Source of the DNA: Peptoniphilus pacaensis
GTDB taxonomy: Bacteria > Bacillota > Clostridia > Tissierellales > Peptoniphilaceae
Assembly: GCF_900088125.1 (NCBI RefSeq)
Contig: NZ_FLQT01000003.1
Span: 619,071-683,070, forward strand
Direction: 5' to 3'
DNA length: 64,000 bases
Shown: piece after piece, positions 9,301 to 16,572 of the stretch
Layout: each line of letters starts with the position of its first letter
How positions within the stretch are numbered: the stretch's first letter is position 1
The notes under the pieces: generated by a model
What the model was told of the DNA's origin: nothing
Seen by the model: only the letters and a program-made list of their open reading frames with translations
Database searches by the model: none
Program-made: the position numbers and the translations under genes

Positions 9301-10569
9301 GTCCTGGCCGCCGATGTCCAAAATAAAATCCACTTCGGGCTCGAAGTAGCGGGCGGCGCGGAAGTGGGCGATGGTTTCCACCTCGCCCCGATCCACCTTC
9401 AGGGCCGCCTTAATAAAGTCTTCGCCGTAGCCCGTGACCCCCGAGGAGGCCACGTAGGTGTCGGCGCCCATGCGGTCGTAAAGGTCCATAAGGTAGGCCT
9501 TCACCCGGTCCAGGGGCGAGCCGCTGTTGGGGCCGTAGGCTTCGTAAAGGACCTCGCCTTTGTCGGAGAGGGCCACCATTTTCGTCGTGGTACTGCCGGC
9601 GTCGATCCCCACGTAGAGGGGCCCGGCGTAGGAATCCAAATCCCGGCGGGGCAAATCGCAGCCGGCGTGGCGGGCGCGAAAAGCTTGAAGCTCCGCCTCG
9701 TCTTTAAAGAGGGGCTCCAAGAGGGCGTCGGCGTCCACGTGGACGTCTTCCGTGGTGCTCAGGCGGTCGTAAAGGTCCTTGACCTTCACCGGCGCCCGGT
9801 CCACGGCCTTCAGTGCCGCCCCCAGCGCCACGAAGATCTGGCCGTTTTCCGGCGCGAGAATTTCGTCGTCTGCAAGGCCCAGGGTTTCGATGAAGCGCTT
9901 TTTCAATTCATCTAAAAACGTAAGAGGGCCGCCTAAAAAGGCGACCTTGCCTCGAATGGGCCGTCCGCAGGCCAGATTGGAAATGGTCTGGTTGACCACG
10001 GACTGAAAGACGGACACGGCGATGTCGGCCTTCGTCGCCCCTTGGTTTAAAAGGGCCTGAACGTCGGTCTTGGCAAAGACGCCGCATCGGGATGCGATGG
10101 GATAGATCTTCGTGTGCTCCTTGGCCAGTTCATTGAGGCCGGAAGCGTCGGTTTTTAAGAGGGAGGCCATTTGGTCGATAAAGGCCCCGGTGCCACCGGC
10201 GCAGATACTGTTCATGCGTTGTTCCAAACTACCGCGGAGGTAGGTGATTTTGGAATCTTCCCCTCCCAGTTCGATGGCCACATCCGTTTCGGGGAGGTAG
10301 GCTTCAATGGCGGCGGTGCCCGCCACCACTTCCTGGATAAAGGGCACCTTTAAAAATTCCGCCACGGCGATCCCGCCGGATCCGGTGACGTTAATGGTGG
10401 TTTCGTCGTCTGAAAATTTATGGTAGACCGTCGTCAAGATTTCCGCGACGGTTTTTTTCATATCGGAAAAATGTCGTCGATAAGTGGAGTACAAGATTTC
10501 CTTCTTATCGTTGAGTGCCACAAGTTTTACCGTGGTGGAACCCACGTCTAAGCCCATGTGCAGCAACAT
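6325..10569 (-). CDS. 2-hydroxyacyl-CoA dehydratase activase-like fusion protein (BadF/HgdC type)
   Basis: This 1414-residue protein starts with two tandem ASKHA-fold ATPase domains of the BadF/BadG/HgdC type, opening with LDVGSTTVKLVAL and, from about residue 317, VGIDAGSTTTKMVAL. Each has its Gly-rich loop with a conserved cysteine (SICAGGTGAF and EACSSGCGSF) that in HgdC-type activases holds a bridging [4Fe-4S] cluster. A Cys-rich segment RCGQCANNCAL and a DUF2229 region (GIPRVLNMYENYPFWHTFF) follow, then a long HgdB-like C-terminal half. Activases donate one electron, driven by ATP, to 2-hydroxyacyl-CoA dehydratases. No dehydratase, CoA-transferase or ferredoxin gene is next to it, so the real substrate is unknown. 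Confidence 0.88.
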   Translation of the reverse strand: MLLHMGLDVGSTTVKLVALNDKKEILYSTYRRHFSDMKKTVAEILTTVYHKFSDDETTINVTGSGGIAVAEFLKVPFIQEVVAGTAAIEAYLPETDVAIELGGEDSKITYLRGSLEQRMNSICAGGTGAFIDQMASLLKTDASGLNELAKEHTKIYPIASRCGVFAKTDVQALLNQGATKADIAVSVFQSVVNQTISNLACGRPIRGKVAFLGGPLTFLDELKKRFIETLGLADDEILAPENGQIFVALGAALKAVDRAPVKVKDLYDRLSTTEDVHVDADALLEPLFKDEAELQAFRARHAGCDLPRRDLDSYAGPLYVGIDAGSTTTKMVALSDKGEVLYEAYGPNSGSPLDRVKAYLMDLYDRMGADTYVASSGVTGYGEDFIKAALKVDRGEVETIAHFRAARYFEPEVDFILDIGGQDMKAMKVKGDVIESILLNEACSSGCGSFLQTFAGGVDHTVQEFAAVALESDAPVDLGSRCTVFMNSKVKQAQKEGASVADISAGLAYSVIRNAIQKVIKIRDPKKLGEHIVVQGGTFYSDAVLRAFEKITGREVVRPKMSGTMGAIGMALMAMEEGGEESSLLSREELDEFTYTTKHARCGQCANNCALSVHIFKDGSRYITGNRCERGAGIVRGEDEMLPNLYAYKLKRVFDYESLPEGAPTMGIPRVLNMYENYPFWHTFFTKLGYRVVLSDMSSRTLYEKGLESITSETACYPAKIAHGHVENLVEKGVDTIFYPAIFYEEKKMGHADNTLNCPVVAGYSEVIKNNVESIEKSGIRYLNPFLSFDNREKLAERLSEVFPDHDKKAVKEAVAAAYEEETRYRDDVRAAGKRALEFLEETDSVGIVLAGRPYHVDPEINHGMAEMITGLGLPVLSEDSIVGEENIDGRLRVLDQWNYHSRLYRAAKIVGESEHLEMVQLNSFGCGLDAVTTDQVNEILEAHHKIYTVLKIDEVNNLGAAKIRLRSLIQAVQNRTLDKEAESMYKDPVLFTEEMRKTHTILIPQMAPIHFRLLEPMLKSEGFNVEVLPDLSTHVVDKGLQYVNNDACYPSIFVVGQFMEAVKSGRYDTDNLTLLMTQTGGACRASNYVGFIRKALKDAGYGQIPVLGASLQGIERHPGFQMSKAQIVRLGKKAVQNMLYGDLIMRLSNATRPYEVEVGEAKALADKWIEKLNAKDRRYSRKEFRENVRSMIADFTAVKIRDEVRPKVGIVGEILVKYLPEANNHVQRQLEAEGAEVVVPDLTDFMIYSFKNAKIKENRYGTSKMGSFMAEIMIRYVESYRRVIRDALKNSPYDAPETVETLMAYAEEFVDLGNQYGEGWLLTAEMVELIRSGAGNIVCVQPFGCLPNHITGKGVIKSVREAYPTANIIPIDYDASASAVNQTNRIKLMMAQAEKNKFINHDMAKEHKKVASN

Positions 10570-10621
10570 TTAACTACCTTCTTTCTTATATATATGTTGT
10601 TTGCTCTTACTGTAGAACTAG

Positions 10622-10630
10622 ATTATAACA
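10622..10630 (-). promoter_or_regulatory. extended -10 promoter of activase-like gene
   Basis: Minus-strand TGTTATAAT lies about 55 bases before the ATG. No convincing -35 at the proper distance; the extended -10 may compensate. Confidence 0.6.
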
Positions 10631-10690
10631 TTTTTCTTATGAAAAGGCAGTAATCAATTTGATCGCGGTCCACTTTCTTTTTCCGCTCTA

Positions 10691-11560
10691 TTACACTTTC
10701 CCTTCCACGGTAATGCCGATGCCGTAGGCCCCCGCCCCCGTGTGGGCGCCGACGCTGGCGGGAAGGGGATCGTAGCGCACATCCGCCAGGGGAAAGGCGT
10801 TGGCCGCCAGTTCGAGCCAGCGCGCCTGTTCCCCCTCGTCGATGCCGAAGCCCGCCACGCCGATGCGAATGCGCTCGGGATCCACCTTGGGGTAGCGGCG
10901 GTCCACGTCTTTGTGCAGGGCGTCGATCATTTTAAGCTGGGCGCGGTACATGCTGCCCCGCACCTTTTCGTAGGGCTCGATCTTTTCGCCGCGGAAGGTG
11001 AGCACGGGCTTGATACTCAATACGGTGGCGATGGCCGCCGCCGACGGGCTGATCCTGCCGCCTTTTTTCAGCTGCTCCAGAGAGGAGACGGAAAGATAAA
11101 TCGTACAGTTGAAGGCGTCTTCTTCCAAATGGCGAAGGATCTTCTTGCCCCCGGCCCGCTTCTTTGCCATGCGAAGGGCGTCCATGACGGAATCTTTTTG
11201 GGTGACGGATATGCGGTGATTGTCCGCCACGTACACCTTTCCGCCGTATTCCTTCGCCACCATGCTCGCCGTTTGACAGGAGCTGCTCATGCTGCTGGAC
11301 ATGGGAATATAGACTACTTCTTCAAAGCCTGCGGCCAGGATGCTGTCGAGCTTGTCCATTAACATGCCGATGGGCGGCTGAGAGGTGGTGACTTTTTCCC
11401 CTTGCTCCATAAATCGGCAGAGTTCCTTTTCGCTTAAATTTTCCCCTTCGTAATAGGTGTCGTCGCCGATGACGATGGGCATGGGGAGCACGAAAAGGCC
11501 GGCATTTTCATCGGGGGTAAAAATGCCGCTGTTGGTGTCGGTTAAAATGGCAACTTTCAT
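10691..11560 (-). CDS. DegV family fatty-acid-binding protein
   Basis: Complete 289-residue DegV protein: ILTDTNSGI at the N-terminus, TTSQPPIGML, and VVYIPMSSSMSSSCQTA, where the conserved Ser/Thr residues contact the carboxylate of a bound fatty acid in FakB proteins. The Cys-rich-free C-terminal domain ends with the family's GAHTGAGAYGIGI. Start follows GAAGGAG. It is the last gene of a unit with the alarmone synthetase and the VTT membrane protein; only 14 bases separate it from the latter. The physiological ligand cannot be read from the sequence. Confidence 0.92.
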   Translation of the reverse strand: MKVAILTDTNSGIFTPDENAGLFVLPMPIVIGDDTYYEGENLSEKELCRFMEQGEKVTTSQPPIGMLMDKLDSILAAGFEEVVYIPMSSSMSSSCQTASMVAKEYGGKVYVADNHRISVTQKDSVMDALRMAKKRAGGKKILRHLEEDAFNCTIYLSVSSLEQLKKGGRISPSAAAIATVLSIKPVLTFRGEKIEPYEKVRGSMYRAQLKMIDALHKDVDRRYPKVDPERIRIGVAGFGIDEGEQARWLELAANAFPLADVRYDPLPASVGAHTGAGAYGIGITVEGKV

Positions 11561-11574
11561 CTTTCGCTCCTTCT

Positions 11575-12282
11575 TTATTTCTGTTCGCCGTTCTGATTTT
11601 CTTTTTTGTTTAAACGATAGGCCACGCCAAAGGCCGCCGCGGAGACGGCGATTTTAATGGCGATCATAATGGCAAATTGCGGCGAGAGGGGATTTAAAAT
11701 CACATCGCCTAAAAGGGTGTTGGTAATGACGCCGATGGAGCAGCCCAAGAGGGACGCCCCGAGGTAAACGGGATAGGGCGTGGCCGTGGCGCCGAAGTAA
11801 AAACTTAGTATATCACATGGAAACCAGCCGATGATCCGCACGATAAAATTAGAGAAAAATTCATTTTTCTTCTGCATGGCGATGACCTTCTCCATCTTCG
11901 GGTAGCGGTCCATGACGTAGTCGATACCCGCCCCGCCTGCCCAGCGCCCGAGGATGTAGGGGATGCTAAGGGCTATGGCCAGGCCCAGGTAGCTGATTGC
12001 CACGGCTTTTACAGGATGATAGAGTAGGCCGCTTGCAAGGTAGAGGGAGGGCAGAGGGATGACGATGGAAAGGCTCTTGATACCGAAGAGAAGAAGGAGC
12101 ATGAGGGTGGCTCTCGGGCTATCCGCCCCCACGCCGGACAATATGCTCTCAACGGTCATATGCTCTTTCGTCATCAGATAAATGGCGATAAGGGCGATGC
12201 CGAAGGATATCAGGGCGATGATCTGAATGCGTTTGAGCTGTTTTTGCAGCGTCTCTTTATTTTTGTTTTCATGCTCCTTCAT
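11575..12282 (-). CDS. TVP38/TMEM64 (VTT-domain) membrane protein
   Basis: A 235-residue integral membrane protein with a short charged N-terminus, a first TM helix near residues 23-42, and the VTT/SNARE-associated core: IPLPSLYLASGLL (entry loop), LGLAIALSIPYILGRWAG, and VRIIGWFPCDILSFYFGAT with a buried proline-cysteine. The family (DedA superfamily) is associated with lipid scrambling or membrane homeostasis; bacterial substrates remain mostly undefined. It sits between the alarmone synthetase (21-bp gap upstream) and a DegV protein, hinting at a stress or lipid role. Confidence 0.88.
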   Translation of the reverse strand: MKEHENKNKETLQKQLKRIQIIALISFGIALIAIYLMTKEHMTVESILSGVGADSPRATLMLLLLFGIKSLSIVIPLPSLYLASGLLYHPVKAVAISYLGLAIALSIPYILGRWAGGAGIDYVMDRYPKMEKVIAMQKKNEFFSNFIVRIIGWFPCDILSFYFGATATPYPVYLGASLLGCSIGVITNTLLGDVILNPLSPQFAIMIAIKIAVSAAAFGVAYRLNKKENQNGEQK

Positions 12283-12303
12283 TCCGTCTCCTCCTCTCTG
12301 TTT

Positions 12304-13011
12304 CTACTCCGCCACCTCGTCCTCCATGTGCTCCGACGCCATGATGTAGAGGCGTTCCATGCGCTCGTCCAAGGCGGCGCTCATTTCCGCACACTCGCTC
12401 AGCTCCCTTTCGATGTATTCCGAATGGGGCAGGCCTTTTTTGTAGCGTATCTTGTGTTCCAAACTGGCCCACCAATCCATGGAAATGGTCCTCAGCTGCA
12501 CTTCCACCTTCATCATTTTCTTCTGATCGTGAAGGTAGATGGGAATTTCCACGATGAGATGCAGACTGCGATAACCGTTGGCCTTCGGGTGCTTAATATA
12601 ATCCTTTTTCTCGATGAGATGGATGTCGTCCTGCTCCAAAAGGGAATCGGCCAGGGTGTAGAGGTCTGCCGGAAAGGAGCAGATCACCCGCACGCCGGCG
12701 ATGTCGTGTAGATTTTCCTCGATGCTTTCCACGGTGAGGGGATAGCCTTTGCGCACCATTTTCTCCCGAATACTTTCCGGCGATTTCAGCCGGGTGCGAA
12801 TGGATTCGATGGGATTGCGATCGTATTGCATGGATAGCTCTTCGCTTAAGACGGAAAATTTCGTCTCCACTTCCATCATGGCGCAGCGATAATAGCTCAT
12901 GAGTTCCTTGTAGGGCTGAATGGATTTTCGCAACAGGTCGGAAATTTTTTGATTTTCCAACTGTTCCAGAAGGCGAGCGGTCAGCCGGTTTTGAATGTCT
13001 TCAAATTCCAT
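12304..13011 (-). CDS. small alarmone synthetase (RelQ/YjbM-like GTP pyrophosphokinase)
   Basis: A compact RelA/SpoT synthetase domain without hydrolase or TGS/ACT domains, 235 residues, as in RelQ. Visible motifs: SIRTRLKSPESIREKM (ATP binding), DIAGVRVICSFPADLYTLADSL, KANGYRSLHLIVEIP (GTP binding) and VEVQLRTISMDWWASLEHKIRYKK. It transfers pyrophosphate from ATP to GDP or GTP to make (p)ppGpp. An upstream in-frame ATG at 13047 exists, but ATG 13011 follows CAGGTG at proper distance and matches family length. It begins the unit alarmone synthetase-VTT-DegV after a terminator. Confidence 0.92.
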   Translation of the reverse strand: MEFEDIQNRLTARLLEQLENQKISDLLRKSIQPYKELMSYYRCAMMEVETKFSVLSEELSMQYDRNPIESIRTRLKSPESIREKMVRKGYPLTVESIEENLHDIAGVRVICSFPADLYTLADSLLEQDDIHLIEKKDYIKHPKANGYRSLHLIVEIPIYLHDQKKMMKVEVQLRTISMDWWASLEHKIRYKKGLPHSEYIERELSECAEMSAALDERMERLYIMASEHMEDEVAE

Positions 13012-13040
13012 GGTGTCACCTGTTTCTCTTTTACAAACAA

Positions 13041-13069
13041 TAAGCAATAAGGCCGCACCTTATTGCTTA
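13041..13069 (-). terminator. hairpin between radical SAM gene and alarmone synthetase
   Basis: Stem AAGCAATAAGG/CCTTATTGCTT, loop CCGCA, followed on the minus strand by TTGTTTGT. It separates the TetR-controlled pair from the relQ-like gene; the T run is imperfect, so read-through is possible. Confidence 0.6.
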
Positions 13070-13087
13070 TCGCTCCGTTTTTTAGAA

Positions 13088-14452
13088 TTATCTTACGCCG
13101 TACCACTCTTCGTCGGCGCAGGGTTTCCAGCTTGCGGCATAGGGTTTGCACTTGCCGCAAAGGTGTTCCACCGCCTCTGGCGATTGCAGGTCGGTGGAGT
13201 GGACGCCGGTTTCGTGGACGATGCGTTGGAGAATTTCCGGATTTTCCAACATAGGGCAGGGCCGCAGGTGGTTTTCGTTAAAGGGTTGATTGTCGTGATA
13301 AGCCATAAAGAGGGGCCGCTTCAAAATTTCCAACAGGGAGTGGTCTCTGATATTGGAATCGGAGTAGTGGATGAAGACGCAGGGTTCCGCATCGCCGTTG
13401 GCGTTGATGTGGAAGTAGTTTCGTCCCCCGGCGATGCAGCCGTCCATGTATTCCCCGTCGTTTTGGAAGTCCATGGTAAAGAGCCCTTCCCCGTGATCCA
13501 GATTGCGAATGGCTCGGATGCGGTTTTTCGTCGCCACCCGTTGCTCCGGCGTTGGCAGAAGTTCCACGGAGGCGTCGTTGCCCACGGGCATGTAGTGGAA
13601 GTAGAGGGCGTAGCGGCAACCTTTTTCGATCATGAGTTCCACAAATTCTTTGCTCGTCACCGATTCACAGTTTTTCGACGTGTAGCAAATGGATGTGCCG
13701 AAGATCAGGCCGTTTTCCCTTAAGAGATCCATGGCGGTCATGACCCGCTCATACACCCCGTCGCCGCGGCGTAGGTCGTTGACTTCCGGGGAGCCTTCCA
13801 AGCTGATGGCCAAGGCGAAATTGCCCACCCGCTTCATCTCGTCGCAGAAGGCCTGATCCACCAAGGTGCCGTTGGTAAAGGCGAGGAATTGGCAGTCGTT
13901 GTGTTCTTCGCAGAGCTTGATGATGTCGTCTTTGCGCACCAGGGGTTCGCCGCCGGTGAACATATAGAAGTGGATGCCCAGCTCTTTGCCCTGTTTGACG
14001 ATGTCGGACAATTCATCGTAAGTTAAGTTCAATTTGTTGCCGTATTCCGCCGCCCAGCAACCAGTGCAGTGAAGATTGCAGGCGCTGGTCGGGTCCATGA
14101 GTATGACCCAGGGAATATTGCAGCCGTGTTCCTTGCGCAGGGCGTGCATGGTCTTGGTGCCGGAGAGCATGGCCTCGAAGCCTAAGTTCAGCACCGTGGT
14201 CTTGACCACAACCGGATCCAATTCGTCCAATGCCTTGTTCAGGTAGCGGTTCAAGGCGGTTTCCTTGCTCCCCACCAGGCCGCGGATCCAATCGTAATCC
14301 AGGGCCATCTCGTCGCCTTCCATGAATTTTTCCATAATATCCACGAGCTTGAGCATTTCTTCTTCCCGGTCGTTTTTATTGACCTTTTTAAGTAAAACGT
14401 CGATGCCTAAACTCGCCGCTTTTCGTGCGGATAAATGTGTTAATTTTGCCAT
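13088..14452 (-). CDS. radical SAM/SPASM protein of unknown substrate
   Basis: 454 residues. After a ~100-residue helical lead, DPTSACNLHCTGCWAAE carries the CxxxCxxC that binds the SAM-cleaving [4Fe-4S] cluster, and FTGGEP is the SAM-binding glycine-rich motif. The C-terminal SPASM-like region has further cysteines (CIAGGRNYF, AEPCVF, LRPCPM, and CGKCKPY) for auxiliary clusters. This family is common in gut Firmicutes and no reaction is established. The gene lies four bases downstream of the HdeD-like gene, sharing its TetR-type promoter, so the two probably act together. No precursor peptide was found next to it. Confidence 0.85.
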   Translation of the reverse strand: MAKLTHLSARKAASLGIDVLLKKVNKNDREEEMLKLVDIMEKFMEGDEMALDYDWIRGLVGSKETALNRYLNKALDELDPVVVKTTVLNLGFEAMLSGTKTMHALRKEHGCNIPWVILMDPTSACNLHCTGCWAAEYGNKLNLTYDELSDIVKQGKELGIHFYMFTGGEPLVRKDDIIKLCEEHNDCQFLAFTNGTLVDQAFCDEMKRVGNFALAISLEGSPEVNDLRRGDGVYERVMTAMDLLRENGLIFGTSICYTSKNCESVTSKEFVELMIEKGCRYALYFHYMPVGNDASVELLPTPEQRVATKNRIRAIRNLDHGEGLFTMDFQNDGEYMDGCIAGGRNYFHINANGDAEPCVFIHYSDSNIRDHSLLEILKRPLFMAYHDNQPFNENHLRPCPMLENPEILQRIVHETGVHSTDLQSPEAVEHLCGKCKPYAASWKPCADEEWYGVR

Positions 14453-14456
14453 GATA

Positions 14457-14996
14457 CTACCTCCTCAAAATCGATACCGTGTTCTGTACCACAAATAGAT
14501 TCAAAACGCCGTCGATGATTAAATTAACTCCCATTAACATGACAATGGCATTGCGGCCCTCATAGGGTCTTAAAAAGAGCATGGCCCCTGCCAGTGCCAC
14601 GAGCAGTGCAAAAACCAAGATCATTCGCCAACGCTTGACGCCGATGCGCCACGCGTCCATGGCCGTCTGCATTCGGAGCAAGGCATCCACGAGCATAAAC
14701 AGGCCCATGCAGACGACGATGAGATCGAGAAATTTCGTCGTTTGGCTGAGCATGACGATGCCCAAGAGCGCCGATAAGATGCCCATGGCGAAATCGAATT
14801 GAAAGGCCAGCTGCAGTATGTCTTTCGAAAAATAGCTGTAGAGTTTTACTGCGCCGAAGAAGAGCATAAACACCCCACCGATTTTGCAAAACACCTCGGC
14901 AGTCATGGTGGGTTTAAATAAAAACAGAGCGCCGAGGGCGATGAGACCGACGGAAAAAACACTGTACATCTTTTTTATTTTTATTACACGGTCCAT
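14457..14996 (-). CDS. HdeD/DUF308-family membrane protein
   Basis: 179 residues with six closely spaced hydrophobic helices in three similar pairs (SVGLIALGALFLFKP, IGGVFMLFFGAVKLYSYF, FAMGILSALLGIVML, and so on), the pattern of DUF308/HdeD proteins, which are linked to acid or membrane stress in other bacteria. The reading frame is open much further upstream, through the operator and TetR terminator, but ATG 14996 follows GAGGTGAG and is the only start downstream of the promoter. First gene of a two-gene unit with the radical SAM protein. Confidence 0.82.
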   Translation of the reverse strand: MDRVIKIKKMYSVFSVGLIALGALFLFKPTMTAEVFCKIGGVFMLFFGAVKLYSYFSKDILQLAFQFDFAMGILSALLGIVMLSQTTKFLDLIVVCMGLFMLVDALLRMQTAMDAWRIGVKRWRMILVFALLVALAGAMLFLRPYEGRNAIVMLMGVNLIIDGVLNLFVVQNTVSILRR

Positions 14997-15011
14997 ATTC
15001 TCACCTCGCTT

Positions 15012-15046
15012 GACTACAGTGTAGTCCCGCTCCGAAGGGATTCCAA
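15012..15046 (-). promoter_or_regulatory. TetR-type operator overlapping promoter of HdeD-like gene
   Basis: On the minus strand TTGGAA (plus 15041-15046), a 17-bp spacer and TACACT (plus 15018-15023) form a promoter. The -10 lies inside the perfect palindrome GACTACAGTGTAGTC (15012-15026, 7+1+7). A repressor bound there would block RNA polymerase. The TetR gene ends about 70 bases upstream, making it the obvious candidate. Confidence 0.75.
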
Positions 15047-15051
15047 CGGAC

Positions 15052-15087
15052 AAAAAAAGCAAAGTATCTGAATTCCAGACACTTTGC
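15052..15087 (-). terminator. terminator of tetR
   Basis: Minus-strand stem GCAAAGTGTCTG/CAGATACTTTGC (one G-T pair), loop GAATT, then seven T. It separates tetR from the operator-controlled pair downstream. Confidence 0.9.
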
Positions 15088-15115
15088 CTCTTTTGTCTAA
15101 TGAAATTTGATTTTT

Positions 15116-15685
15116 CTATTTGTCGCCGTGGCCCTCGATGTAGGCATCGATCATGGGATGGATGGTGGCGTAAAAAGCGCGCTCGACGGTTTCCATTAAA
15201 TCTTCCTGCGAAGCCTCCATCTTCCCTTCCACCCAACGAAGGGTGGCGGCTAAGACGGCGTCGCTGTAAAAATAGGTGATGTGTTCCTTTCCCTTTTCGG
15301 AAAGCTTCGTGCCCGCGGCTTCTTCTTCCACGAAGCGGCCGATAAAGTAGCTGACGGCGGATTCCACGTAGCTGATGACGACCCGTCGGCTCTTGGATTC
15401 GTAGATGTGGATAATGGCGTCCCGATGCTCCAGAAGGAAATTCACCGTGCGCAGGTATTCCTCGCCGAAGGTATTTTCGGCGCGGCTCTCCTCACGAAAT
15501 TTCACGGATTCCTGCTGAAAGGCGGCCTCCAACAGATCGTTGATGTCCATAAAGTGGTAGTAAAAGGTGTTGCGGTTCACTTCCGCCCCTTCGATGATCT
15601 CTTTTACCGTGATTTTGTCGAAGGATTTTTCTTTCAACAGCGCCATAAAGACATCGATCATCGCCTGCTGCGTATGCTTGCTCAA
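15116..15685 (-). CDS. TetR family transcriptional regulator
   Basis: 189 residues. The N-terminal three-helix DNA-binding domain reads ITVKEIIEGAEVNRNTFYYHFMDINDLL, the TetR signature with the FYYHF recognition helix. The C-terminal part resembles the DhaS-like TetR group but the ligand is not predictable. It starts with TTG at 15685, seven bases after a near-perfect AGGAGGTGA. It lies 16 bases after the pyrophosphatase-like gene and so is likely cotranscribed with it. The palindrome at 15012-15026 is its probable target; no similar palindrome was seen before its own gene. Confidence 0.92.
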   Translation of the reverse strand: MSKHTQQAMIDVFMALLKEKSFDKITVKEIIEGAEVNRNTFYYHFMDINDLLEAAFQQESVKFREESRAENTFGEEYLRTVNFLLEHRDAIIHIYESKSRRVVISYVESAVSYFIGRFVEEEAAGTKLSEKGKEHITYFYSDAVLAATLRWVEGKMEASQEDLMETVERAFYATIHPMIDAYIEGHGDK

Positions 15686-15701
15686 CGGGTCACCTCCTCT
15701 C

Positions 15702-16439
15702 CTATCGGCTCTCGTCTACGGCGGCGCCCACTTTGGGCACAAGTTGCTTCTTGCGGGACAAAAGGCCTTCGGCGGAAAATTTGTCGCCCCGAATCTCTTT
15801 TCCGAACTCGCGGGCCAAGGCCTCTTTAAACCCGCCTACGACAATGATATCGGACACTTCTCTGAAAATGTCCGTGATCATTAAAATAAAGCTCGCCACG
15901 GCTTCTTTTTTCACGTAATCTTCCATGGCCTCTTTCAGGCTCTCTTCCACGGCGGCGGTGCTGTCTGGATCCATAGTAAAGATCTGGCAGATGCGCACGG
16001 TGTCGCCGTCGAAGACGAAGTTTTTCACGTCGGTGTTTAAAAGCTCTTCCGGCTTCTTCCCTTCCAGGCTCGTCCCCGCCTTAAACATTTTCATGGCGAA
16101 GTCTTCCACGTCGATGCCGGCGATCTTGCTCATTTTATTTAAAATGTAGCGGTCCGTGGCCGTGGACGTGGGCGAGCGGAAGAGAAGGGTGTCGGAAATC
16201 ATGGCGGCGCACAAGAGCCCGGCCACTTTTGTCGAAGGCATAATGCCGTTTTCGAAAAACATTTTGGAAACGATCGTCGCCGTGGAGCCCACGGGTTCGT
16301 TTCTGAAAAAAATCGGCGACGACGTGGCCACATTGGCCACCCGGTGATGGTCGACGATCTGTAAAATCTCCGCGCTGTCCAAATCGTCGATGGATTGATT
16401 GCGCTCGTTGTGATCTACGAGAATGATCTTTTTCTTCAT
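15702..16439 (-). CDS. N-terminally truncated family II pyrophosphatase-like DHH-DHHA2 protein
   Basis: The 245-residue product aligns by eye with family II Mn-dependent inorganic pyrophosphatase from the VDHNE motif onward: VDHNERNQS, VDHHRVAN (DHH), EPVGSTATIVSKM, the ISDTLLFRSPT motif, and the DHHA2 tail ending SRKKQLVPKV. Full-length enzymes are near 310 residues and begin with GHxNPDTDS, which gives three metal ligands; about 65 residues including that motif are absent. The gene nonetheless has a strong GGAGGG site, ATG, and an extended -10 promoter. Upstream in-frame codons encode no similar sequence. It is either a decayed gene or a domain with a different job; pyrophosphatase activity is unlikely. 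Confidence 0.8.
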   Translation of the reverse strand: MKKKIILVDHNERNQSIDDLDSAEILQIVDHHRVANVATSSPIFFRNEPVGSTATIVSKMFFENGIMPSTKVAGLLCAAMISDTLLFRSPTSTATDRYILNKMSKIAGIDVEDFAMKMFKAGTSLEGKKPEELLNTDVKNFVFDGDTVRICQIFTMDPDSTAAVEESLKEAMEDYVKKEAVASFILMITDIFREVSDIIVVGGFKEALAREFGKEIRGDKFSAEGLLSRKKQLVPKVGAAVDESR

Positions 16440-16460
16440 AATCCCTCCAAAAGCTACGCC

Positions 16461-16469
16461 ATTATAACA
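16461..16469 (-). promoter_or_regulatory. extended -10 promoter of pyrophosphatase-like gene
   Basis: Minus-strand TGTTATAAT, 21 bases before the ATG. On the opposite strand TGGTAAAAT (16487-16494 region) could serve the divergent gene at 16573. Confidence 0.6.
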
Positions 16470-16572
16470 TATCCATTCGCCCATATGGTAAAATTGAATC
16501 GGAAGATCCGACATCACCCGTTAAATGTTGCGTTTCACCGATCTTTTATCTTACATCATTCGGAGGTTTACG

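Noticed and set aside
14997-15236. N-terminal extension of the HdeD-like protein
   Set aside because: It would be translated through the operator, the tetR terminator and part of tetR; a proper start exists at 14996.
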